DNA from: Burkholderiales bacterium
GTDB taxonomy: Bacteria; Pseudomonadota; Gammaproteobacteria; Burkholderiales; Usitatibacteraceae
Assembly: GCA_019634955.1 (NCBI GenBank)
Contig: JAHCAK010000006.1
Coordinates: 1 to 64,000 of the forward strand
Length of the DNA: 64,000 nucleotides
Direction of reading: 5' to 3'
Below are positions 29,738 to 37,130 of this stretch, one piece after another. The position numbers were made by a program, and so were the translations under genes. The notes beneath the pieces were generated by a model. It was not told the origin of the DNA. It did not search any database and saw nothing but the letters and a program-made list of their open reading frames with translations. The number at the start of each line of letters is the position of its first letter. The stretch's first letter is position 1.

Positions 29738-30546
29738 CCGCCAGCGTCTCCCTCGAGAAGGTCACCTGCACCTTCGCCGCGCGCAGCGGCGACGGGCACT
29801 ACACGGCCGTGAAGGACGTGGACCTCGCCATCGCCGACGGCGAGTTCGTCTCGGTGGTGGGGCCCACGGGCTGCGGCAAGTCGACGCTGCTCAACGTGGC
29901 CGCGGGGCTGCTCAGGCCCTCCTCGGGGCACGTGCGCATCCACGGCGAGCCGCTCGCCGGCATCAACCGGCGCGCGGGCTACATGTTCCAGGCCGAGGCG
30001 CTGATGCCGTGGCGAAGCGCCCTGGAGAACGTGACCGCCGGCCTGGAGTTCCGCGGCGAGGGCCGCGAGGCCGCCCGAACGAAGGGCGAGGACTGGCTCG
30101 CGCGCGTCGGCCTCGCCGGGTTCGGCGACCGCTACCCGCACCAGCTCTCCGGCGGCATGAGGAAGCGCGTCTCGCTCGCGCAGATGCTCATCCTCGACCC
30201 GCAGATCCTGCTCATGGACGAGCCCTTCTCGGCGCTGGACGTGCAGACGAGGCAGCTCATGGAGAACGAGCTGCTGGAGCTCTGGAGCGCCGACAGGAAG
30301 AGCGTGATCTTCATCACCCACGACCTCGAGGAGGCCATCAGCCTCTCCGACCGCGTCGTGGTGCTCTCGGCGGGCCCGGCCACGCGCCCGATCGGCGAGT
30401 ACGTGATCGACCTGCCGCGGCCGCGCGACGTCTCCGAGATCCGCCTCTCGCCGCGCTTCATCGAGCTGCACGACCGCATCTGGCACGCCATGAAGGACGA
30501 GGTGCTGAAGGGCTACCAGCAGACCCGCAACAGGACGACATCATGA
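29734..30546 (+). CDS. ABC transporter ATP-binding protein (SsuB/TauB/NrtD type)
   Basis: 270 residues. Walker A reads GPTGCGKST, the Q-loop MFQAEALMPWRSALEN, the signature LSGGMRKRVSLAQ, Walker B LLMDEPFSALD, and the H-loop ITHDLEEA, all intact. The GTG start overlaps the stop of the binding-protein gene (GTGA at 29734-29737). A 17-codon mini-ORF and a repeat separate it from the permease gene. Confidence 0.95.
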   Translation: MTASVSLEKVTCTFAARSGDGHYTAVKDVDLAIADGEFVSVVGPTGCGKSTLLNVAAGLLRPSSGHVRIHGEPLAGINRRAGYMFQAEALMPWRSALENVTAGLEFRGEGREAARTKGEDWLARVGLAGFGDRYPHQLSGGMRKRVSLAQMLILDPQILLMDEPFSALDVQTRQLMENELLELWSADRKSVIFITHDLEEAISLSDRVVVLSAGPATRPIGEYVIDLPRPRDVSEIRLSPRFIELHDRIWHAMKDEVLKGYQQTRNRTTS

Positions 30547-30596
30547 GCGAAGCGACGCTCTCCTCTCCTGCAGGAGAGGGGTCGGGGGTGAGGTGA
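30543..30596 (+). other. 17-codon mini-ORF across a palindromic repeat; likely displaced permease start
   Basis: ATG at 30543 overlaps the ATPase stop (ATGA) and opens a frame encoding MSEATLSSPAGEGSGVR. Its TGA (30594-30596) shares one base with the permease ATG at 30596. The frame differs from that of the permease. It probably has no peptide function; it may be the original permease start, now separated from its gene by the repeat and acting only to couple translation (inference). Confidence 0.45.
30558..30593. repeat. Palindromic REP-like element (CTCTCC/GGAGAGG with GGTCGGGGGTGAGG tail)
   Basis: An 18-bp perfect palindrome (30562-30579, CCTCTCCTG/CAGGAGAGG) is followed by GGGTCGGGGGTGAGG. 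This composition recalls a dispersed repeat family common in many proteobacterial genomes. Only this copy is clear within the window, so family membership is from recollection and needs a genome count. Confidence 0.5.
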
Positions 30597-31402
30597 TGAG
30601 GAAGCGCCTCTGGTTCTGGCAGGTCGTCCTCCTCGTGGCCCTCTTCGGCTTCTGGCACGTCGCCACGCACCCGGACCTCATTCCGCCCTTCGTGTGGGAC
30701 AACCCCAACCGCGCCGCCTTCTTCTTCGGCGAGCCGGTGAAGATCGCGAAGGTCATCGCCGACTGGTTCGCGAGCGGCGAGATCTACCCGCACCTGTGGG
30801 TGACGCTGCAGGAGACGGCGCTCGCCTTCGTGATCGGCTCCGCGCTCGGGCTCGTGATCGGCCTGTGGCTGGGCCTCACGCCGTTCGCCTCGGCGCTCCT
30901 CGACCCCTACATCAAGGCCATGAACGCGATGCCGCGCGTGGTGCTGGCGCCCATCTTCATGGTCTGGTTCGGGCTGGGCATCTGGTCCAAGGTGGCCCTC
31001 GGCGTGACGCTCGTGTTCTTCATCGTCTTCTTCAACGTCTACCAGGGCGTGAAGGAGGTGAGCCCCGTGGTCCTCAACAACGCGACGATGCTGGGCGCGA
31101 CGAGGCGCCAGCTCCTGCGCTTCGTGTACCTCCCCTCGGCGACCTCGTGGGTGTTCTCCAGCCTGCACACCTCGGTGGGGATGGCCTTCGTGGGCGCCGT
31201 GGTCGGCGAGTACCTCGGCAGCGCCAAGGGCGTGGGCTACCTCATCCACATGGCCGAGGGCTCCTTCGACATCAACACGGTTTTCGCGGGGATCCTGGTG
31301 CTCACGATCTTCGCGCTGGTGCTCGACTTCGCGGTTTCCGTGGCGGAGCGGCGCCTGCTGGTGTGGCGCCCGACGCAGGGCGAGACCGAGCCCCAGCTCT
31401 AG
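30596..31402 (+). CDS. ABC transporter permease (SsuC/TauC/NrtB type)
   Basis: 268 residues with about six membrane helices. The cytoplasmic EAA-like loop is seen as NNATMLGATRRQLLRFVYLP, the site that contacts the ATPase. Starts at ATG 30596 or GTG 30593 are both possible; there is little Shine-Dalgarno beyond GTGAGG, and re-initiation from the mini-ORF is plausible. The last 101 bases overlap the 3' end of the convergent LysR gene. Confidence 0.92.
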   Translation: MRKRLWFWQVVLLVALFGFWHVATHPDLIPPFVWDNPNRAAFFFGEPVKIAKVIADWFASGEIYPHLWVTLQETALAFVIGSALGLVIGLWLGLTPFASALLDPYIKAMNAMPRVVLAPIFMVWFGLGIWSKVALGVTLVFFIVFFNVYQGVKEVSPVVLNNATMLGATRRQLLRFVYLPSATSWVFSSLHTSVGMAFVGAVVGEYLGSAKGVGYLIHMAEGSFDINTVFAGILVLTIFALVLDFAVSVAERRLLVWRPTQGETEPQL

Positions 31403-32312
31403 CGCCGCCGGCGAGCGCGAGCGCGAAGCGCACGAAATTGGCCACCGCCGGGCTCGCCTCCCCGATCCGCGTCACGAGGTTCAGGGGCGCGGCGAGTCCC
31501 GGGGCGTCCTGCGCCTCGGCATAGAAGACGTCCTCGCGGTGGATGTCCGCCATCGAGGCCGGCACCACGGAGACCCCCACGCCCGCCGCCACCAGCGTGA
31601 TGTTGGTGAGCATCTGCTCGACCTCGGCCACGACGCGCGGGGCGAAGCCGGCGCGGTGGCAGGCCTCGATCAGGTCGCCGTACATGCCCGGGGCGCCGGG
31701 GCGGCGCACGAGGATGAAGCCCTCGCCCGCGAGGTCGCGCAGGCGAACGCGCGCCGTGGCGCGGCGGCGGGCTTCCCCTGCCAGGCGGTGCGTCGCGGGG
31801 AGCGCGACCAGCAGGCGGTCGTCGGCGAGCGCGTGGTAGGCGAGCGCGCTCTGCTCCGACACCGGCCTGCGGATGAACGCCGCGTCGAGGCGCCCGGCCG
31901 CCACCGCCTCGGTGAGGGCGGCGGCGTTGCCCTCGTGGATCTCGAGCGCGACGCCGGGGTGGGCCTCGCAATAGCGGCGGATGAGGAGCGGGGCGAAGCG
32001 GTGGGTCACGGCGGAGCTGGTGAAGCCGAGGGAAAGCGTGCCCGCGGTCCCCTGCGCGGCCTGCGCGCCGCGCGCCACGCCGCGTTCCACGGCCGCGAGA
32101 ACGGCGCGCGCCTCCTCGGCGAACACGGCGCCGCCCTCGGTCAGCTCGACGCCGCGGGGCAGCCGGCGAAACAGCGCGTAGCCCAGCTCGCGCTCGAGGT
32201 CGCGCACCTGCTGCGAGAGGGGCGGCTGCTGCATGCCGAGGGCCGCGGCCGCGCGCGTGAAGTTGCGGTGTTCCGCGACGGCGAGGAAGTAGCGCAGGTG
32301 CCTGAGTTCCAT
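31302..32312 (-). CDS. LysR-family transcriptional regulator
   Basis: 336 residues. The N-terminal winged helix reads MELRHLRYFLAVAEHRNFTR, then AAAALGMQQPPLSQQVRDLE, followed by a LysR substrate-binding domain (about 90-290). An arginine/proline-rich tail of about 40 residues is coded by sequence that also encodes the end of the ABC permease, so the tail may be a late extension. The ATG at 32310-32312 follows GGAGG by 5 bases. LysR proteins usually control the divergent gene, here the SGNH-like gene at 32429; control of the ABC operon is an alternative. Confidence 0.93.
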   Translation of the reverse strand: MELRHLRYFLAVAEHRNFTRAAAALGMQQPPLSQQVRDLERELGYALFRRLPRGVELTEGGAVFAEEARAVLAAVERGVARGAQAAQGTAGTLSLGFTSSAVTHRFAPLLIRRYCEAHPGVALEIHEGNAAALTEAVAAGRLDAAFIRRPVSEQSALAYHALADDRLLVALPATHRLAGEARRRATARVRLRDLAGEGFILVRRPGAPGMYGDLIEACHRAGFAPRVVAEVEQMLTNITLVAAGVGVSVVPASMADIHREDVFYAEAQDAPGLAAPLNLVTRIGEASPAVANFVRFALALAGGARAGARSRPASGATPAGAAPPRKPRSRAPARRS

Positions 32313-32328
32313 GGACCCTCCGGTGCCG

Positions 32329-32343
32329 ATATTCACGAGATAT
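32329..32343. promoter_or_regulatory. Candidate LysR operator (T-N11-A)
   Basis: ATATTCACGAGATAT is an interrupted inverted repeat containing TATTCACGAGATA, which fits the T-N11-A rule for LysR sites. It lies between lysR and the divergent SGNH-like gene, in the most AT-rich stretch nearby. Confidence 0.45.
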
Positions 32344-32365
32344 GGATCGAATAGTTCCAAGATAT

Positions 32366-32394
32366 TTTACGGCGTAACGGCCCGGGCCTAGAGT
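32366..32394 (+). promoter_or_regulatory. Candidate sigma-70 promoter of the SGNH-like gene
   Basis: TTTACG (-35, four of six), a 17-bp spacer and TAGAGT (-10, four of six) end 34 bases before the ATG. An 11-bp palindrome TTACGGCGTAA (32367-32377) covers the -35, suggesting a regulated promoter. Confidence 0.4.
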
Positions 32395-32428
32395 GGGAGC
32401 CCCTTCGACACCGGAAAGCCTTGCCGCC

Positions 32429-33181
32429 ATGCGCCTCGCCGCCGCCGCCTCGCGCGGCCTCCTCGCCGCCCTCCTCGTCGCCACCGCCGCCCTCGCCCAG
32501 CCCGCGCCGAAGGTGAAGCGCATCGACCCCCCGAAGACCGTCCTCTTCGTGGGCAACAGCTTCAACTACTACAACAACAGCCTGCACGGCCACCTCCGGA
32601 ACCTCGTGAACGAGGCCGACAAGGCGCAGGCGAAGTCCTACACCTTCAAGTCGATGACGATCTCCGGCGGCTACCTGCTCGAGCACGAGGGGGGCCTGCC
32701 GCACGTGGTGAAGTCGCGCAAGTGGGACGTGGTGATCCTGCAGGGGCAGAGCACGGAGCCGATGGAGTCGAACAAGGAGCGGTCGGACCGCTTCAAGGCC
32801 TACGCGCGGCAGTACGACAAGGTGATCCGCGAGTCGGGCGCGAAGACCGCCTTCTTCATGACCTGGGCCTACCAGGACAAGCCGGAGATGACCGCGCCGC
32901 TCGCGGAGGGCTACACGAACATCGCCAACGAGCTGGAGGCCTTCGTGGTGCCCGTGGGCCTCGCCTTCGAGCGCTCGCTCAAGGCGCGCCCGGAGCTCGT
33001 GCTCCACTTCAGGGACAAGCAGCACCCCAGCCTCGCCGGAACCTACCTCGCGGCCTGCACCTTCTACGCGGCGCTCTTCGGGAAATCGCCGGAGGGGATC
33101 GCCTACGCGGCGGACCTCGACAAGGACACCGCCTCCTTCCTGCAGGGCATCGCCTGGGAGACCGTGAAGGCCTTCTACTGA
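32429..33181 (+). CDS. Secreted SGNH-fold protein
   Basis: 250 residues. A signal peptide (hydrophobic LLAALLVATAALAQ, cleaved about residue 24) precedes a single domain. KTVLFVGNSFNYYNN has the block I serine in a GNSF variant of GDSL, VVILQGQS resembles block III, and HFRDKQHPSLAGTYLAAC supplies the D-x-x-H catalytic pair. An SGNH esterase-like role in the periplasm or outside is expected; the substrate is unknown. The ATG at 32429 starts the signal peptide. It is divergent from the LysR gene and convergent with the SDR gene. Confidence 0.78.
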   Translation: MRLAAAASRGLLAALLVATAALAQPAPKVKRIDPPKTVLFVGNSFNYYNNSLHGHLRNLVNEADKAQAKSYTFKSMTISGGYLLEHEGGLPHVVKSRKWDVVILQGQSTEPMESNKERSDRFKAYARQYDKVIRESGAKTAFFMTWAYQDKPEMTAPLAEGYTNIANELEAFVVPVGLAFERSLKARPELVLHFRDKQHPSLAGTYLAACTFYAALFGKSPEGIAYAADLDKDTASFLQGIAWETVKAFY

Positions 33182-33182
33182 C

Positions 33183-33209
33183 GGGAACGCTCCCCGGGGA
33201 GCGCTTCCC
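33183..33209. terminator. Strong hairpin between convergent genes
   Basis: A 16-bp perfect palindrome, CGCTCCCCGGGGAGCG (33188-33203), is extended by GGGAA/TTCCC with one bulged base. It lies between the SGNH-like and SDR stops and could terminate both directions, although no T-run follows on either strand. Confidence 0.5.
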
Positions 33210-33220
33210 GGGATCGTCCC

Positions 33221-34000
33221 TCAGGCCTTGCGCGGCTTGCGCCCGGCGCGGGCGAAGGCGGCGTCGAAGGCCGCGTTGGGCAGGATCGCGAGGAGCCTCG
33301 CCGCGATCCCCATCTGCCAGGGGATGACCGCGTAGTCGCGCCCGGCGTCCAGCGCGCGCGCGAAGCGGCGCGCGAAGTCGTCCGCCGTAATGATGAACGG
33401 CATGGGGTACGGGTTCCTCGCCGTCATCGGCGTCGCGATGTAGCCGGGGCAGACGGTGGCCACGCGCACGCCCGTGCCGCGCAGCTCGACGCGCAGGCTC
33501 TCGAGGTAGCGGATGGCGGCGGCCTTCGAGGCGCTGTAGGCCCCCGCGCCGGGCAGCCCCCGGTAGCCCGCCACGCTCGCCACGCCCGCGAGCGTGCCGC
33601 GCCCGGCCTCGCGCATCGCCGCCACGAAGGGCTGGAAGGTGTTCACCATTCCCACGACGTTCACCTCGAGGATCTGGCGAAAGACGTCCGCGTCGCCGGC
33701 GAACTCGGTGAGCGTGCCGTGGGAGACGCCGGCGTTGGCGATCACGAGGCCCGGCACGCCGTGCTTCGCCACGAAGTCGGCGGCGGCGGCCTGCAGGGCT
33801 CCCAGGTCGCGCACGTCCGCGGCGTAGGTGTCGGCGCCCCCGGGGAGCGAGGCGGCCAGCGATTCGAGGAGGTCGGCGCGCCGGGCGACGAGTCCCAGCT
33901 TCGCGCCGCGGGCGGCGTAGTGGCGCGCGAGCGCCTCGCCGATGCCGCTGCTCGCGCCCGTGAGGAAGACCGCCGCGGTGCCAGACACGGTGCCTGACAC
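33221..34000 (-). CDS. Short-chain dehydrogenase/reductase (SDR)
   Basis: 259 residues from GTG 33998-34000; GTG 33986-33988 is an in-frame alternative. LTGASSGIGEALARHYAARG is the NAD(P) cofactor motif, NAG is at VIANAGVSHG, and YSASKAAA holds the catalytic Tyr-x3-Lys. It is a classical SDR acting on an unknown carbonyl or alcohol. It follows dsbA by 11 bases. Both candidate start codons lie within a tandem 12-bp repeat (33977-34001). Confidence 0.88.
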   Translation of the reverse strand: MSGTVSGTAAVFLTGASSGIGEALARHYAARGAKLGLVARRADLLESLAASLPGGADTYAADVRDLGALQAAAADFVAKHGVPGLVIANAGVSHGTLTEFAGDADVFRQILEVNVVGMVNTFQPFVAAMREAGRGTLAGVASVAGYRGLPGAGAYSASKAAAIRYLESLRVELRGTGVRVATVCPGYIATPMTARNPYPMPFIITADDFARRFARALDAGRDYAVIPWQMGIAARLLAILPNAAFDAAFARAGRKPRKA

Positions 34001-34001
34001 C
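33977..34001. repeat. Tandem GGTGCCWGACAC repeat at the SDR start
   Basis: GGTGCCAGACAC (33977-33988) is followed directly by GGTGCCTGACAC (33989-34000) and a C, 11 of 12 bases identical. Each unit is near-palindromic. The pair supplies both candidate GTG starts of the SDR gene on the minus strand. Confidence 0.6.
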
Positions 34002-34011
34002 GCGGGCGAGG

Positions 34012-34707
34012 CTACTTCTTCGCGGGAGCCGGCTTGGCGGACACCGGCGTGGCGGCGGCAGGCGCCGCGGCCGTGGCGCCCATGTCGCGGCGGGCCAGCG
34101 CCACGAGGTGATCGAGCACGGGGATCACGCGCTCCGGGCCGCCGGCGTGCCCGGTGGAGGTGACGTACTTGCCGTTCACGATGACCATCGGCACGCCGTC
34201 GACCTTGTAGGCGCCCATCATCTGCGTGGCGCGCGAGAGCTTCGACTGCACCGAGAAGCTCTTCTCCACCGCCATGTACTGCGCGGGGTCGATGCCCTGC
34301 TTGGCGACCCAGCCCTCGCGCACCTTGGCGTTGGCGAGGTTCACCTGCTGCTGGTGGATGGCGTCGAAGGCGTTCTTGTGCACGGGGTCGAGCTTGCCCA
34401 TCGCCTCGAGCGAGTAGAAGAGCAGGCCGAGCTGCGTCCACGAGCTGCTGCCCACGCCGGGCACGCGCTTGAAGGTGACGTCCGGCGGGAGCTTCTTCAC
34501 CCAGCTCTCGAGGAAGGGCTCGAGCTTGTAGCAGTGCCCGCAGGCGTAGGAGAAGAACTCGATCACCTCCACCTTGCCGCCGCCGTCGGTGGGCTGGGGC
34601 GGGTTGAGGAGCAGGTATTCCTGGCCCTGGCGGAACTGGGCGTGGGCCGGGCCCGCGGCGAGACCGAGGGTGGCGAGGGCGAGGGCGAGGATGCGGCGAA
34701 AGGGCAT
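34012..34707 (-). CDS. dsbA: Thiol:disulfide interchange protein DsbA
   Basis: 231 residues. The signal peptide is MPFRRILALALATLGLAAG (cleaved near AHA-QF). The thioredoxin-like domain has FFSYACGHCYKLEPF, giving a CGHC active site instead of the common CPHC; the cis-proline loop is VDGVPMVIVNGKY. It oxidises thiols in the periplasm. A lysine/alanine/proline-rich tail follows. It lies 12 bases after the SPOR gene in the argS-SPOR-dsbA-SDR order usual for betaproteobacteria. Confidence 0.93.
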   Translation of the reverse strand: MPFRRILALALATLGLAAGPAHAQFRQGQEYLLLNPPQPTDGGGKVEVIEFFSYACGHCYKLEPFLESWVKKLPPDVTFKRVPGVGSSSWTQLGLLFYSLEAMGKLDPVHKNAFDAIHQQQVNLANAKVREGWVAKQGIDPAQYMAVEKSFSVQSKLSRATQMMGAYKVDGVPMVIVNGKYVTSTGHAGGPERVIPVLDHLVALARRDMGATAAAPAAATPVSAKPAPAKK

Positions 34708-34719
34708 GGCAGGGCTCCG

Positions 34720-35409
34720 TCAGCGGGTCTTGGCTTCGTCGGTGCGGATGATGGTCGCGCCGACCCCGTTCTGGGACAGCACGCCCTTGGTTCGGTTCGC
34801 GTCGTCGAGGCTCTGGTAGGGGCCCAGCCGGACGCGGTGCAGCGTCCCCTTGCCCGGCACCTCGGCCGACTTGATGACGGCTTCCAGCCCGGTGAAGGCG
34901 ATCTTGGCCTTGAGGTTCTCGGCGTCCTTCTCGTCGGCGAAGGCGCCCGCCTGCAGCCAGTAGGTCTCCCCGGTATGGGGCTTGGGCTGGGCGGGGGACG
35001 AGCCGGGGCCGGCCTTGGCCGCTTCCTTCGCGGGCTCCTTCGACTTCGCGGGCTCCTTCGGCCTGGCGTCCTTGTCCGACACTTCCCTCTCGCCGGGAAG
35101 CATCGTGTAGAACTCGAAGCGCGGCCGGTCGGCGGCCTTCTTCTCCGGCGCCTTGTCCGCGGCCGCCTTCTTCTCGGGCGCGGCGCCCTTCTCCTCGGGC
35201 TTCGGCGGCTGGGTCGGGCCGATCTTCGCCAGCGGCTCGATGGGCTTCGCCTTCTCGACGAAGGGGTTGGACAGGCGGTTCAGCCACAGCGCCACGGCGA
35301 GCGCGATGACGATGCCCATGAGCAGGCCGATGATGATGCCGAGCAGCATCGGGTGGGCCGCGCGGCCCGAGTCCCGGGGCGGGGGGCTGTTCTTGAAGTC
35401 CTTCGGCAT
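34720..35409 (-). CDS. SPOR-domain (FtsN-like) membrane protein
   Basis: 229 residues. A short cytoplasmic tail is followed by one membrane helix (about 20-43), a long Lys/Pro/Ala/Glu-rich periplasmic linker (about 60-145) and a C-terminal SPOR domain (about 148-225) with TYWLQAGAFADEKDAENL and HRVRLGPYQSLDDANR. SPOR domains bind denuded septal peptidoglycan; FtsN-like proteins stimulate division. It starts immediately after the argS stop with ATG at 35407-35409. Confidence 0.9.
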   Translation of the reverse strand: MPKDFKNSPPPRDSGRAAHPMLLGIIIGLLMGIVIALAVALWLNRLSNPFVEKAKPIEPLAKIGPTQPPKPEEKGAAPEKKAAADKAPEKKAADRPRFEFYTMLPGEREVSDKDARPKEPAKSKEPAKEAAKAGPGSSPAQPKPHTGETYWLQAGAFADEKDAENLKAKIAFTGLEAVIKSAEVPGKGTLHRVRLGPYQSLDDANRTKGVLSQNGVGATIIRTDEAKTR

Positions 35410-37065
35410 CTACATCCTCTCCGGGGCGCCCACGCCCAGCACGGCGAGGCCGTTGGCGAGGACCTGTCGCGTCGCGGCGACAAGGGCGAGCCGCGCGAGC
35501 TTCACCGCCTCGTCCTCGACGAGGAAGCGCTCGGCATTGTAGTAGGTGTGCAACCGGGCCGCCAGTTCGTCGTGCAGGTAGAAGCTCACCAGGTGCGGCG
35601 CGAACTCGCGCGCGGCGCGCTCGAGCACCTCGGGGAACTGCGCGAGCGCCTGCGCGAGCGCGACCTCGTGCGGCGTGCCCAGCGCGGAGAGGTCGGCGCC
35701 GGCGAGCGAGGCCGCGTCGCCGCCCCACTCGCGCAGCACCGAGCACAGGCGCGCGTGCGCGTACTGCACGTAGTAGACGGGGTTCTCGTCGCTCTGGCTC
35801 TTGGCGAGGTCGATGTCGAAGACGAGGTGGGAGTCGACCTTGCGCATGATGAAGAACCAGCGCACCGCGTCGCGGCCGGCCTCCTCCACGAGGTCCCGGA
35901 CCGTCACGTAGGAGCCGGCGCGCTTGGAGATCTTCACCTCCTCGCCGCCGCGCATCACGGTGACCATCTGGTGCAGCACGTAGTCGGGGTAGCCCTCGGG
36001 GATGCCCGCGGCGAGCGCCTGCAGGCCCGCGCGCACGCGCGTGACGGTCGAGTGGTGGTCGGCGCCCTGCACGTTCACCGCGTTGGCGTAGCCGCGGCGG
36101 AACTTGGTGAGGTGGTAGGCCACGTCCGGCACGAAGTACGTGTAGGTGCCGTCGGACTTCCTCATCACGCGGTCCTTGTCGTCGCCGAAGTCCGTGGTCC
36201 TGAGCCACAGCGCGCCCTCGGACTCGTAGGTGCGGCCGGCGGCGACGAGCATGCGCACCGCCTCCTCCACCTTGCCGTCGGCATAGAGCGAGCTCTCGAG
36301 ATAGTACGAGTCGAACTGCACGCCGAAGGCGCGCAGGTCGGCGTCCTGCTCGCCGCGCAGGTAGGCCACGGCGAACCTGCGGATGGCCTCGAGGTCGGCG
36401 CCCCCCGCGTCGCCCGGGTTCTCGGCCGCGTAGTCGCGCGCGATGTCGCGGATGTAGTCGCCGCGGTACCAGTCCTCGTGCATGTCGGCGCCCGCGGCGA
36501 GGCCGGCCGCCTCGCGCAGGCGGAACTGCACCGAGAGCGCGAGGTTGGCGATCTGGTTGCCGGCGTCGTTGTAGTAGAACTCGCGCAGCACCTTCCAGCC
36601 CTGCCACTCGAGCAGGCTCGAGATGGCGTCGCCGAGCGCCGCCTGGCGGCCGTGGCCCACGTGCAGCGGCCCGGTCGGGTTGGCCGAGACGAACTCCACC
36701 ATGATGGTGCGGCCCTCGCCGGCGCGCCCGCGCCCGAAGCCCGCGCCGGCCGCCTGGATGGCCCCCACCACGCCGAAACGCGAGGCCTTCGACAGCGTGA
36801 AGTTGATGAAGCCCGGCCCGGCGATGTCGGTCTTCGCGATCTCCGGCGCGCCGCCCAGGGCCGCGACGATCGCCTGCGCGGCGTCGCGCGGCTTCATGCC
36901 CACGCGCTTGGCGAGCTGCAGCGCCACGTTGGTCGCGAAGTCGCCATGGTCCGCGTTCTTCGGGCGGTCGAGATCGACCGCCGCCTCGCCGGCGCCGGGA
37001 AAGGCCTTGCGGACTGCTTCGGCGACCAGTTCGGCGAGGCGGGTCTTGGGATCGGCTGCGGTCAC
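35410..37065 (-). CDS. argS: Arginyl-tRNA synthetase
   Basis: 551 residues, class I. The N-terminal additional domain (to about 100) is followed by [14 protein letters not shown] (HIGH motif as HVGH) and VKISKRAG (KMSKS-like). The C-terminal anticodon-binding DALR domain includes [14 protein letters not shown] and ends in a G-V-G-A-P-E-R-M tail. The start is GTG at 37063-37065; the only ATG choices are far inside. A perfect TATAAT on the same strand at 37093-37098 fits its promoter. A tRNA-Arg(CCG) gene is also in this window but 19 kb away. Confidence 0.96.
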   Translation of the reverse strand: MTAADPKTRLAELVAEAVRKAFPGAGEAAVDLDRPKNADHGDFATNVALQLAKRVGMKPRDAAQAIVAALGGAPEIAKTDIAGPGFINFTLSKASRFGVVGAIQAAGAGFGRGRAGEGRTIMVEFVSANPTGPLHVGHGRQAALGDAISSLLEWQGWKVLREFYYNDAGNQIANLALSVQFRLREAAGLAAGADMHEDWYRGDYIRDIARDYAAENPGDAGGADLEAIRRFAVAYLRGEQDADLRAFGVQFDSYYLESSLYADGKVEEAVRMLVAAGRTYESEGALWLRTTDFGDDKDRVMRKSDGTYTYFVPDVAYHLTKFRRGYANAVNVQGADHHSTVTRVRAGLQALAAGIPEGYPDYVLHQMVTVMRGGEEVKISKRAGSYVTVRDLVEEAGRDAVRWFFIMRKVDSHLVFDIDLAKSQSDENPVYYVQYAHARLCSVLREWGGDAASLAGADLSALGTPHEVALAQALAQFPEVLERAAREFAPHLVSFYLHDELAARLHTYYNAERFLVEDEAVKLARLALVAATRQVLANGLAVLGVGAPERM

Positions 37066-37092
37066 GGCGGGAGGCCCTGGCGAAAACCGACT

Positions 37093-37098
37093 ATTATA
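37093..37098 (-). promoter_or_regulatory. -10 element of argS
   Basis: The minus strand reads TATAAT, 27 bases before the argS GTG. No good -35 at 16-18 bp. The overlapping plus-strand TATACT (37095-37100) may serve the divergent gene at 37131. Confidence 0.5.
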
Positions 37099-37130
37099 CT
37101 TCGGCCCCCTCGCCGAACCGCCCTCCTCCC

